64,000 nt of DNA. Origin: Blastocatellia bacterium. Lineage in GTDB: Bacteria; Acidobacteriota; Blastocatellia; HR10; J050. The DNA lies in contig JANWZE010000133.1 in NCBI GenBank assembly GCA_025054955.1, positions 1-64,000 of the forward strand. Direction: 5' to 3'. The translations under genes and the position numbers were made by a program. The number at the start of each line of letters is the position of its first letter. The first letter of the stretch is position 1. Of the stretch, positions 56,871 through 64,000 are shown piece after piece. The notes beneath the pieces were generated by a model. The model worked only from the letters and a program-made list of their open reading frames with translations. It was not told where the DNA came from and did not search any database.

Positions 56871-56980
56871 AGTCTCACCAGCGCGGTATAGTAACATAGA
56901 TTGCCTCGGTTCAAAAGACGCGCAGCCTTTGCTGGCTTCCCCACACTTGATGGTTCCCTCTGTGCTTTCTGGTTTCCTTA

Positions 56981-57070
56981 CGCTTGCCAATCCTGCGCAC
57001 ATTTTGATAGGTCGCACTCACAAGCCGTCACTGGTTTAGGATGGTTCCCCCACGCTTGCCAATCCTGCGC
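56981..57070. repeat. direct repeat pair, offset 72 bp
   Basis: CGCTTGCCAATCCTGCGC at 56981-56998 and 57053-57070. A weaker third similarity, CCCCACACTTGATGGTTCCC, lies at about 56940 against GGATGGTTCCCCCACGCTTG at 57038. Confidence 0.75.
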
Positions 57071-57121
57071 GTTATCGGCCAGAATGCTCCCTTCACATCA
57101 ACATCCGAGGATAAATCACCA

Positions 57122-58165
57122 ATGATTGAATGGGATCGCTATCGAACCTATAGTGCAAGTATTCTGGAGGCAATCGGGCGGACGCCGCTGGTGCGGTTGA
57201 ATCGAGTCACCCAGGAGATACCTGCGGAAGTGCTTGTCAAGTTGGAATACTTCAGCCCATCAGGCTCACTGAAAGATCGCATCTATTACCACATGATTAC
57301 GGAGGCAGAAAAGCGCGGTGAGTTGAAGCCGGGCATGACGATTCTAGAATGCTCGACCGGAAACGCCGGTATCGCGTGTTCATTCGTGGCCGCCGTTAAA
57401 GGCTACAAGTGTATCATCGTGATGCCGGAAGGCATGAGCGAGGAGCGCAAGAAAACGGATGTAGCTTATGGAGCGGAGATGGTATATACACCGGGAGGCG
57501 AATCGGACGTAGACCTTGCTCTGCAAAAGCTGCAAGAGATTCGCCGTCAGGACCCAGACCGGTATTGGGTTCCTGCCCAGTTTGACAATCCGGATAATAT
57601 CGAAGCTCATTACTTGACGACCGGTCCGGAGATTTGGCAACAAACCGGCGGCCAGCTCGATGCCTATGTCGCCACGCAGGGCACAGGCGGCCAGATCACC
57701 GGCCTGGGACGCTACCTGCGTGAGCAGAACCCCGCTGTGAAGTTGTATGCTGTTGAGCCAGCCGAGTGCGCGCTGCTGTCTCATCGCCAGTGGGGAACAC
57801 ACAAGATCGAAGGCATTGGCGACGGGTTTGTGCCTCGCAATTTGGATTTAAGTCAGTTGGACGGAATTATTACCGTCACGTCAGATGATGCAATCACGAT
57901 GGCGAAACGCCTGGCCAAGGAGGAAGGCATTTTTTGTGGCATGTCGTCGGGAGCCAATGTCGTCGCCGCCATCAAACTCTCCCGTCGGTATCCACAGATG
58001 AAACGAATTGTCACGATGATCTGTGATCACGGCAGCCGCTATTTCTCGACCGAGCTGTGCGACCAACCCAAACACGTCGAGTCGCCCGAGCGCGATCACC
58101 CGATGGATGATTACACGCGTGAGCAGTTAGACCGGTATCAGCAACAGTGGGATATTATCGAATGA
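57122..58165 (+). CDS. cysteine synthase/cystathionine beta-synthase-family PLP enzyme
   Basis: 347 residues from ATG 57122. Fold-type II PLP enzyme: the PLP lysine is in PSGSLKDRIYYHM, the substrate loop is STGNAGIACSF, and the phosphate-binding loop is TQGTGGQITGLGRYL. There are no CBS domains. The C-terminus has extra residues (DDYTREQLDRYQQQWDI). It may make cysteine from O-acetylserine (CysK-like) or serve another beta-replacement reaction; the substrate is open. The paralogue at 40436 carries CBS domains. Confidence 0.88.
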   Translation: MIEWDRYRTYSASILEAIGRTPLVRLNRVTQEIPAEVLVKLEYFSPSGSLKDRIYYHMITEAEKRGELKPGMTILECSTGNAGIACSFVAAVKGYKCIIVMPEGMSEERKKTDVAYGAEMVYTPGGESDVDLALQKLQEIRRQDPDRYWVPAQFDNPDNIEAHYLTTGPEIWQQTGGQLDAYVATQGTGGQITGLGRYLREQNPAVKLYAVEPAECALLSHRQWGTHKIEGIGDGFVPRNLDLSQLDGIITVTSDDAITMAKRLAKEEGIFCGMSSGANVVAAIKLSRRYPQMKRIVTMICDHGSRYFSTELCDQPKHVESPERDHPMDDYTREQLDRYQQQWDIIE

Positions 58166-58409
58166 GGTTGCAGGCGGCCCCGGCTTCAAAGTGATGATAA
58201 TTGCACCTTGCGCCAGAGACCTGAGGTTGAGTATGGTTTGATTCTCTGGAAATGCTCTGAAAAGAATTTGCTTGTTGTTCGGAACGGTATCACGTGGATG
58301 GCTATTGCAAGCAACCGACAATGAACACGGTCGTTCAGGCAGCCGTCTGACGACAGGCCACAGCGGTGGTCGGACAACTGCCTTGAACCGACCGGCTGGC
58401 GAAGACTGT

Positions 58410-59114
58410 ATGAGCCAAGCGGGCGCATCGTGGACAGTCACAGGCTCAGGGTTTGCTGTGGCCAATTTATTCCGCCTCGGCCGCGTGCGGCCGCTGATTC
58501 CGGCACATTTTGACATTCAAGCCGTGCTGCCCGGATATACGCTTGGAGGGTATTACGGCCTGCATTACGAACAGTCGCCGATTGGTCCGTTTGATGAATT
58601 GATTGTCTTTCCCGCATTGGTGACCTTCGGCGGTAAGATGGGGTGCTACGTCAGCCACAGTTACGTTAACAACGAACACGCTCTCAAAGGAGGGTGGCAG
58701 TATTGGCGCTGGCCTCGAGAACTGAAGCGCATCACAGCCAGCTTCACTCATCATGAGTGGCGATTCGAATTGATAGAAGCCGGCGAGAGCGTATTTACCG
58801 CGCGTGGGCGGACGTTGACACCGGCCTTTCCATTCCATTTTTCTGTTCCGTTTCTGGATGATACAAGCAATCAAGTTGAATGGTATTGCGGCTTGTTCGA
58901 TACCCAGATTCAGTTTAGTAAAGCGCGAATCAAGATCAGTCCTGATAGCCAATTTGGTCGGTTGGGGCGGGCGCAGCGGCTGTTGAGTGTTTTCTTCAAA
59001 TCGCTGCGTATGGTTGTGGGTGAGCCGTCGGCCGTTCACGAACGGTTGGTTCCTCAACCTGCCTACGCTGCGCCGGCTGTCAGTGCCAACCGGATTTTGA
59101 CATTCTACCGTTAA
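58410..59114 (+). CDS. acetoacetate decarboxylase-like protein
   Basis: 234 residues if started at ATG 58410; an in-frame ATG at 58272 would add 46 low-complexity residues and neither has a strong ribosome binding site. The sequence has the beta-barrel features of the ADC-like superfamily (LGGYYGLHYEQSPIGPFDELIVFPAL, RELKRITASF). The decarboxylase Schiff-base lysine of true ADC is expected near ELKR; the Lys there could fill that role but I cannot confirm it. It begins a four-gene run with an SDR, an acyltransferase and a patatin, 17 bp or less between most genes. Confidence 0.65.
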   Translation: MSQAGASWTVTGSGFAVANLFRLGRVRPLIPAHFDIQAVLPGYTLGGYYGLHYEQSPIGPFDELIVFPALVTFGGKMGCYVSHSYVNNEHALKGGWQYWRWPRELKRITASFTHHEWRFELIEAGESVFTARGRTLTPAFPFHFSVPFLDDTSNQVEWYCGLFDTQIQFSKARIKISPDSQFGRLGRAQRLLSVFFKSLRMVVGEPSAVHERLVPQPAYAAPAVSANRILTFYR

Positions 59115-59131
59115 ACCAGGGAGACAGCGCG

Positions 59132-60121
59132 ATGTCGGCAACGACGCCAGCCAAGACCCGAAGCCGCGCACAACGACGAATTGTCTGCCTCACAGGCGTG
59201 CATGGGTTCCTTGGGAGCCGGTTGTTGCGTCAGCTCGAAGAAGACCGCCGATACCATCGTATCGTGGTTTTGGATATTAGGCCGCTCGATCAGGCCAGTC
59301 GAAAATGCCACTATTATCACGTGGACCTAACCGAGCCTGCCATTGATAAAACAATCGCCGACATTCTGCAAAAAGAGCGAGTTCAGACCATCGTTCATCT
59401 AGCGTTTCATTCCAGCCCGCAACACGATGAACGGACTTCTCACGAGCTGACCGTGATCGGCACAATGAATGTCATCAAAGCCTGTCGTCGCGTGGCGGTG
59501 CATAAGCTTGTGGTGCAATCAACCACGTTGGTTTACGGAGCCGATTACCGCAATCCCAGTTTGATGGACGAGCAAACACCATTGAACGGCGCTCGCTCGT
59601 ATGGTTTTATCCGCGATAAGGTGGAAGTTGAAAACATGTTGCGCAAATTGGCTCGGAGCGCGCCGGAGATGATTGTCACCAGCCTGCGGTTTTGTCCGAT
59701 TCTCAGTCGCCATCATGCTGATTACATTACCGACTATTTGCAGCGGTCTGTTGTGTTAACCGCGATGGGCTACGATCCGTTGGTGCAGTTTCTGCACGAG
59801 GAAGACGCCCTCATCGCGCTGAAAAAGGCGGTTGATGCCGATTATCCGGGAGCCATCAACATTGTGGGACGAGGCGTCATGTACTTGAGCACGGTACTAC
59901 ACTTAGCCAAGCGGACGGCCATTCCCGTGTTGAGTCCGGTGGCCAGTCCGTTGGTGGATGCGATGTGGTACTTGAAGGTCTCCGAAGCGCCCAGCGCTCA
60001 CTTAGATTATTTGCGGTATTCCTGTATCGCCAGCGGCGAAAAAGCGGAAAAAGAAATGGGATTTGTGGCCAAGCATACAAGCAAGCAGACGCTGCTGGAT
60101 TATCTCAGTCAACGTTCATAG
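59132..60121 (+). CDS. NAD(P)-dependent epimerase/dehydratase (extended SDR)
   Basis: 329 residues. The Rossmann motif GVHGFLGSRL (G-x-x-G-x-x-G) is near residue 19; LDIRPL gives the cofactor-selective acidic position. The active site Ser-Tyr-Lys is in VQSTTLVYG and ARSYGFIRDKVEVE, where the spacing of Tyr and Lys is Y-x5-K rather than the usual Y-x3-K. Similar proteins act on sugars or sterol/lipid ketones. It starts 17 bp after the decarboxylase-like gene. Confidence 0.85.
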   Translation: MSATTPAKTRSRAQRRIVCLTGVHGFLGSRLLRQLEEDRRYHRIVVLDIRPLDQASRKCHYYHVDLTEPAIDKTIADILQKERVQTIVHLAFHSSPQHDERTSHELTVIGTMNVIKACRRVAVHKLVVQSTTLVYGADYRNPSLMDEQTPLNGARSYGFIRDKVEVENMLRKLARSAPEMIVTSLRFCPILSRHHADYITDYLQRSVVLTAMGYDPLVQFLHEEDALIALKKAVDADYPGAINIVGRGVMYLSTVLHLAKRTAIPVLSPVASPLVDAMWYLKVSEAPSAHLDYLRYSCIASGEKAEKEMGFVAKHTSKQTLLDYLSQRS

Positions 60122-60150
60122 CATTGTCAGTGAACGTTCGTAGCATTGTC
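60111..60150. repeat. 18-bp direct repeat pair, offset 22 bp
   Basis: AACGTTCATAGCATTGTC (60111-60128) and AACGTTCGTAGCATTGTC (60133-60150). The first contains the SDR stop codon, the second ends next to the ribosome binding site GGGAGAG of the acyltransferase. Confidence 0.85.
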
Positions 60151-60163
60151 GGGAGAGTTCGTT

Positions 60164-61363
60164 ATGGCAGAAGCACCTAAAGTCATCAATATGAAGCGAC
60201 GGCACAACAAGGCCGCCGTCAAAGCCCGACAAATGGGAGCGCCGCCAGCTAGCCGATTGGAAACCGTGACGCCGCCTTCGTGGGACTCGGTTATTGACGC
60301 GCGCATCCAGGAGCGGTTCGCGGCGTTTGAGAAACGGTTGGAGCAATCGTTAGACGGACTGCAAGCGAGGTTGGAACAGGCGCTAGCGTCGTCAGGCCGT
60401 CGAGAGACGGGGTGGCAAGACGGGCCCTGGGCGTCCGTGTTCTCCTTGCTGGAAGGAGTGGGCACGACAACCGAGCTGCTCTCCACGATACGAGAAGCCG
60501 GCGCCTTGGTCATTGACCGGCTACAAGACCTGGGCTTCGTCACAGTGTTAGCCGAAACAATAACCAATGTGGCCACGCATGTTCCCTCGGACGTAGACGA
60601 GTTCGGCTACGATCAGGAATTTGAAGATAAACTGCGACCGCTGGTCGAGTTCTTATACTACAAATGGTGGCGAGTGGAGATGACCGGTGTTGAGCATATA
60701 CCGGACTATGGACGTGTGCTGTTGGTCTCCAACCATTCCGGCACGCTGCCGTTTGACGGCGCCATGATCAAGTTCGGCATACGCGAGCTTCACCCGGCGC
60801 ATCGGATCGCTCGAATCCTCATGCATGACCTGTTCAATTCATTTCCCGTGATTGGTCCCATTCTGTGCAAGGCCGGCGCCGTGCGGGCATGTCATGAGAA
60901 CGGAGAGAAGTTGTTACGTCGTGACCATCTGACGATGGTCTTCCCCGAAGGCGCCAAGGGCACGGGCAAATACTTCAAGAATCGCTACAAACTGGAGCGG
61001 TTCGGGCGCGGCGGCTTTGTGCAATTAGCTGCGCGGTGTCAGGCGCCGATTGTGCCGGTCTGTGTAGTCGGCGCTGAAGAAATCTACCCTATCCTCGAGA
61101 ATTGGACCGTGGTAGCCAAGCTGTTTAATCTTCCTTACTTTCCCATCACGCCGACATTCCCGTGGTTGGGATTGCTCGGTCTTATTCCCCTGCCATCAAA
61201 GTGGTACATTGATATTGGCGAACCCATCCGGTATGATCATCTTTCACCTGAAGACCTTAACGATGATTTCCTCATGGATAATCTCGGCAATGAAGTGCGG
61301 CAACAAATTCAGCAGATGATTCATAACCGGCTGAAACAAAGGAGATCGGTATGGCGCGGCTAG
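60164..61363 (+). CDS. PlsC-like lysophospholipid acyltransferase
   Basis: 399 residues from ATG 60164 (GGGAGAG upstream). The first 150 residues are basic and Glu/Leu-rich, probably helical, with no membrane segment. The acyltransferase domain (about 155-370) has VSNHSGTLPFDGAMI, where the His and Asp are separated by six residues instead of the usual four, then MVFPEGAKGTGK and PIVPVCVVGAEEIYP. This variant occurs in a PlsC subgroup associated with membrane or storage lipid acylation. It overlaps the patatin gene by 13 bases. Confidence 0.85.
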   Translation: MAEAPKVINMKRRHNKAAVKARQMGAPPASRLETVTPPSWDSVIDARIQERFAAFEKRLEQSLDGLQARLEQALASSGRRETGWQDGPWASVFSLLEGVGTTTELLSTIREAGALVIDRLQDLGFVTVLAETITNVATHVPSDVDEFGYDQEFEDKLRPLVEFLYYKWWRVEMTGVEHIPDYGRVLLVSNHSGTLPFDGAMIKFGIRELHPAHRIARILMHDLFNSFPVIGPILCKAGAVRACHENGEKLLRRDHLTMVFPEGAKGTGKYFKNRYKLERFGRGGFVQLAARCQAPIVPVCVVGAEEIYPILENWTVVAKLFNLPYFPITPTFPWLGLLGLIPLPSKWYIDIGEPIRYDHLSPEDLNDDFLMDNLGNEVRQQIQQMIHNRLKQRRSVWRG

Positions 61364-62694
61364 CTCAACAGCAGGCAACGACTCAACGACGATACACGCG
61401 CAAGAAAACCAAGCTTGCCTTGGTGCTCGCCGGGGGCGGCTTGACAGGAGCAACATACGAAATCGGCGCATTGCAGGCATTAGATTATGCGTTCGGTGGT
61501 GATTTTTCCGTGACCGACTTCGATATCGTGATCGGCCTGAGCGCCGGCGCTTTTGTCGGGTCATTATTGGTCAACGGCGTGAAGCCGGCTGATATGTTCT
61601 TTGGTCTGCAACGGGAGAACCCCTTTATCCAGGTCATTGATCAGTTGGACATCTACTATCCAAACTATACCGAAGCCATCTCCCGTTCATTGACGTTTCC
61701 TTGGAAGCTGTTGCGACACTGGATTCGTGATCTGCTCGGGCAGCAACCGATTGATTACTATAGCTACCTTGATTCATTCAACGAGCTGTTGCCCTCAGGC
61801 ATCTTCGATAATCAACGGATCGAGGCCTATCTGCGACGTAATCTTAGCCCTGAAGAAGGGCGTACCAATGATTTTCGCGAACTTGATAAAGAGTTGTTTA
61901 TCGCTGCCACCGATTTGGACACCGGTGAGCGCGTTATCTTCGGCGACGAACAACATCGGACAACGCCGATTTCACGAGCGGTGCAAGCTTCAACTGCTCT
62001 GCCATTATTCTACAAACCCGTCGTCATTGATGGACGCGAATACACAGACGGAGCGATCCGCAAATCGCTGCACATTGACGTAGCCCTCAAGCGAGGAGCC
62101 GACCTGGTTATTTGTATCAATCCTCTGGTGCCGTTCTACCATGACAAAAGTCGCAAGCCGATTCGTGTCCTCAGCGGACCCGGTGAGCACTTGAGCGAGA
62201 AGGGAATGGTCTCCATCGCTCATCAAGTCATGCGCATTCTGGTTCACTCGCGCATTAGCTCAGGCTTAGAGAAATATCGTCGCCAGTATCCTCACGCCGA
62301 TATTTTGTTAATCGAGCCGCGCCGTGACGATGATCAGATGTTCTCTTATAAGCTGATGAACTATGCTGATCGTCTCTCTATTGCCCGGCATGGTTATGAA
62401 GAAACCCTCGAAGCGTTACTCCGACGTTTCAATCATTTTGCCGGTCGCTTCCGCAAGCATGGGATTAGGTTGTCGCGGGCCCGTCTTCAAGTGGCACTAA
62501 ATAGAATTCGACAAGTCCCCGACGATTCCTACGATCTGATCGAAAGGATCTTGTATCCGCAGCAGAAACAGCGTAAACCACTCAACCGATTGAACACGGT
62601 GTTAAATGCCCTGGAGCGCCATTTGGCGCAATTAACTGGTTCGCCGCCATCGAGCGAAGGCACTTCATCGGCCAAAGTCGAACGAGCGGCGTAG
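61351..62694 (+). CDS. patatin-like phospholipase
   Basis: A 447-residue member of the bacterial patatin family. The oxyanion hole LVLAGGGLTGATYEIGAL is near residue 27, the nucleophile is in GLSAGAFVG (Ser about 63), and the catalytic Asp is in the DGA of YTDGAIRKS. No signal peptide. AAAGGAG precedes the ATG, which lies inside the acyltransferase gene, so the two products are likely made in fixed ratio. With the acyltransferase it may remodel acyl chains of a membrane lipid. Confidence 0.92.
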   Translation: MARLAQQQATTQRRYTRKKTKLALVLAGGGLTGATYEIGALQALDYAFGGDFSVTDFDIVIGLSAGAFVGSLLVNGVKPADMFFGLQRENPFIQVIDQLDIYYPNYTEAISRSLTFPWKLLRHWIRDLLGQQPIDYYSYLDSFNELLPSGIFDNQRIEAYLRRNLSPEEGRTNDFRELDKELFIAATDLDTGERVIFGDEQHRTTPISRAVQASTALPLFYKPVVIDGREYTDGAIRKSLHIDVALKRGADLVICINPLVPFYHDKSRKPIRVLSGPGEHLSEKGMVSIAHQVMRILVHSRISSGLEKYRRQYPHADILLIEPRRDDDQMFSYKLMNYADRLSIARHGYEETLEALLRRFNHFAGRFRKHGIRLSRARLQVALNRIRQVPDDSYDLIERILYPQQKQRKPLNRLNTVLNALERHLAQLTGSPPSSEGTSSAKVERAA

Positions 62695-62718
62695 TTTTTT
62701 GCGTTTACCTGACAGCGC

Positions 62719-62822
62719 CTAGAGCGGTTTGCGAATCAACCTACCCTGGGGCGCACACTTGCAGCGTGCATGAGCCCGCAGACGGGCGCTCCCCGGGTAA
62801 AGGCAATGGAAAATCGCTGTAA
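62719..62822. mobile_element. inverted-repeat element (MITE-like), copy 1
   Basis: About 104 bp beginning CTAGAGCGGTTT and ending AAATCGCTGTAA, imperfect inverted repeats (9 of 12). Inner arms TACCCTGGGGCGC and GCGCTCCCCGGGTA also pair, so the whole element can fold. It codes for nothing. Copy 2 is at 63044-63149. Confidence 0.6.
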
Positions 62823-62834
62823 GTGAACAAGCTG

Positions 62835-63035
62835 ATGGAACACGGATGACACGGATTCGGCCGATCAACGCGGATCAATCGGCGAAAATCCGCCGCATCC
62901 GCCTCATCGGCGTTCTATCCAACTCCCCTGACTGAATGCCGTTCATGGAATACGGATGACACGGATTGGGCTGATCAACGCGGATCAATCCGTGAAAATC
63001 CCGCCGCATCCGCCTCATCGGCGTTCTATTCAACC
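62835..63035. repeat. tandem pair of a 90-bp repeat (GGATGACACGGATT type)
   Basis: 62835-62923 and 62945-63035 match over about 90 bp (ATGGAACACGGATGACACGG and on to CCGCATCCGCCTCATCGG), offset 110 bp, with about eight differences. The core, GGATGACACGGATT... GATCAACGCGGATCAAT, is of a kind I recall as dispersed in diverse bacterial genomes. Short frames across it are not genes. Confidence 0.85.
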
Positions 63036-63043
63036 CCACGAGC

Positions 63044-63149
63044 TTAGAGCGGTTTGTGAATGAGTTTACCCTGGGGAACGCACGGTTCCAGCATGCATTA
63101 GTCCGCAAGATGTGGGGCCCCAGCTAAACGCAACTGAAAATCGCTCTAA
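63044..63149. mobile_element. inverted-repeat element (MITE-like), copy 2
   Basis: About 106 bp with termini TTAGAGCGGTTT and AAATCGCTCTAA, which pair at 11 of 12 positions. It aligns to 62719-62822 (shared AGAGCGGTTTG, TACCCTGGGG and AAATCGCT). The inner arms are less complementary than in copy 1. The two elements flank the tandem 90-bp repeats. Confidence 0.65.
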
Positions 63150-63432
63150 AGGCGCAGCGTGCGTTTGGATGAGGATCGGAGCTTTCAACCTCAGCACCAG
63201 CACGATGAAGAAATTCACTTACGAGGCCTCGTGCGTCTGGACGATGACCAGACGCAGGCTCGGCTGGTTATCATCTTGTGGATGTCTGTTGAGGCCGCTC
63301 TGCATATCGCTCGTTTCAAGACGCGGGCCTCAGCCTCGCTCAAGGAGAGCAGAAGCATTATGCTGAGAGCCAATTTCACAACGAGGCAATCGCCCGGTTT
63401 TTCGCAGGCTGAGCAGAGTTGCGAAACAGGTT

Positions 63433-63621
63433 CTAAGGAGCCGCGTCAGCAGCAGGCGTAGCTCGGCCGGCTGCCTTGAACTCTTGCGCTAATCGAACAC
63501 GCTCTTCGCGGCTCTTGGCCTGGCTGAGCAGGTTCATGAATTGACGTTGTCGCTGCAGCCGCCGCTTTTTTTGACGGTGTCGTCGCTGTCGCAACTCAGC
63601 TTTGCGCGTTCCTTGTCCCAT
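63433..63621 (-). CDS. small basic protein (DUF6800-like)
   Basis: 62 residues, strongly basic N-terminal half (MGQGTRKAELRQRRHRQKKR) and a helical C-terminal half. The beginning resembles small planctomycete/acidobacterial proteins of the MGKxxRKAELRRRRxRxxK kind; from memory, not verified. Likely binds nucleic acid or the ribosome. A TATAAT promoter lies about 46-73 bp upstream. Confidence 0.55.
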   Translation of the reverse strand: MGQGTRKAELRQRRHRQKKRRLQRQRQFMNLLSQAKSREERVRLAQEFKAAGRATPAADAAP

Positions 63622-63666
63622 ACTGTTTTCGGATGCCTCAAATGGTCGTTTGATACAGAGCGGCTA

Positions 63667-63694
63667 ATTATACACATCGGCACGCCGTGCTCAA
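63667..63694 (-). promoter_or_regulatory. promoter for the small basic protein
   Basis: On the minus strand TTGAGC (63694-63689) and a perfect TATAAT (63672-63667) are separated by 16 bp. Confidence 0.55.
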
Positions 63695-63905
63695 CCTTGA
63701 AAAGCAGCGAGCCGTCATGCGGCGCCACAACAAAACACAGGGACAAGCGCCACCTCGCCTTGACCGAGTTGATGAGTTGAGCGCCATCCATCTTCTGCAA
63801 TGAGGCATAAATTTTTGCTTGATCGCATTCATGGCCAACTGAAAAAATACGCCGATTTAGCTCGATTATGAGCCTTCTGGAAAGGAATTTTCTTAGGATG
63901 TTTGG

Positions 63906-63934
63906 TTGACGAATCAGGTCTCGGTCGCTACAAT
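63906..63934 (+). promoter_or_regulatory. promoter firing out of the window
   Basis: TTGACG at 63906-63911 and TACAAT at 63929-63934, 17 bp apart. The transcript would start at about 63941 and serve a gene beyond position 64000. The remaining bases of 63622-64000 hold nothing else I can support. Confidence 0.55.
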
Positions 63935-64000
63935 GCGCGCTTAGAAAATTTCAATTCAGCCCAAAAGCACCGGGGCACAGTCTGGCCCTTTTTCCGTTGA

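Noticed and set aside
5700-57070. Repeat-spacer-repeat units resembling minimal CRISPR arrays
   Set aside because: The repeats differ at each locus, contain gene starts and ends, and no cas genes are present.
62875-63108. 77-codon minus-strand frame with internal repetition
   Set aside because: It lies entirely in the tandem 90-bp repeat; the repeated peptide is a by-product of the DNA repeat.
63534-63800. 88-codon minus-strand frame overlapping the small basic protein
   Set aside because: It shares DNA with the better-supported basic protein, spans its promoter, and shows no motif.

Overview
The window is a protein-dense bacterial chromosome segment of moderate GC content. It has no rRNA, tRNA, phage or CRISPR array that I can see. 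The gene set suggests a Gram-negative-type aerobic heterotroph, possibly of the Acidobacteriota (Blastocatellia-like). It includes a 2-oxoglutarate dehydrogenase E1/E2 pair, GTP-type PEP carboxykinase, aconitase, ResB, multihaem cytochromes, BshB1 and EgtB, carboxypeptidase-regulatory-domain proteins and many exported proteins. The phylum is an inference from gene content, not from a marker alignment.

Layout. 0.4-4.3 kb: a three-gene electron-transfer unit (cyclic-nucleotide-binding/four-cluster Fe-S protein, small cytochrome b-like membrane protein, anchored decahaem cytochrome c). 4.5-10.1 kb: aspartate aminotransferase, coaD, prfB with its +1 frameshift site, ftsK. 10.3-16.3 kb: pckG, sucB and sucA on the minus strand. 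16.5-20.7 kb: cysS, a flippase-like membrane protein, rpiB and glyA in one tight operon. 20.8-25.5 kb: an exported beta-sandwich protein, an aldehyde dehydrogenase and a TonB-like protein. 25.5-29.2 kb: a structured leader, the primary sigma factor, a short Rho, and an HU protein. 29.7-34 kb: a tetrahaem cytochrome/nucleotidase-like protein interrupted by an in-frame UGA (a selenocysteine candidate), a SUMF1-fold protein and EgtB. 34-41.8 kb: two glycosyltransferases, resB, aspS, a gamma-carbonic anhydrase homologue and cystathionine beta-synthase. 42-47.5 kb: a proline iminopeptidase, a lipoprotein, a MntA/HepT toxin-antitoxin pair with a frameshifted HepT, and aconitase. 48-52 kb: an endonuclease/phosphatase-fold enzyme, a protealysin-type M4 protease with its emfourin inhibitor, and a HEAT/hydrolase protein. 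52.6-56.9 kb: a six-gene minus-strand series (TPR protein, HIT, HU/IHF, cutA, bshB1, glycosyltransferase). 57-62.7 kb: a cysteine-synthase homologue, then a probable lipid operon (acetoacetate decarboxylase-like, SDR, PlsC, patatin). The last 1.3 kb is mostly repeats plus one very small basic protein.

Three observations stand out. The first is the in-frame UGA at 29904-29906, in a Cys-Gly-UGA context within an otherwise intact reading frame. The second is a recurrent architecture in at least a dozen intergenic gaps: a locus-specific 15-50 bp segment, often containing the start or end of the adjacent gene, is repeated directly about 62-80 bp away. The third is a structured, promoter-preceded leader before the sigma factor. 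Dispersed 35-bp repeats (five copies) and inverted-repeat-ended elements at 62.7-63.1 kb add to an active small-repeat landscape.
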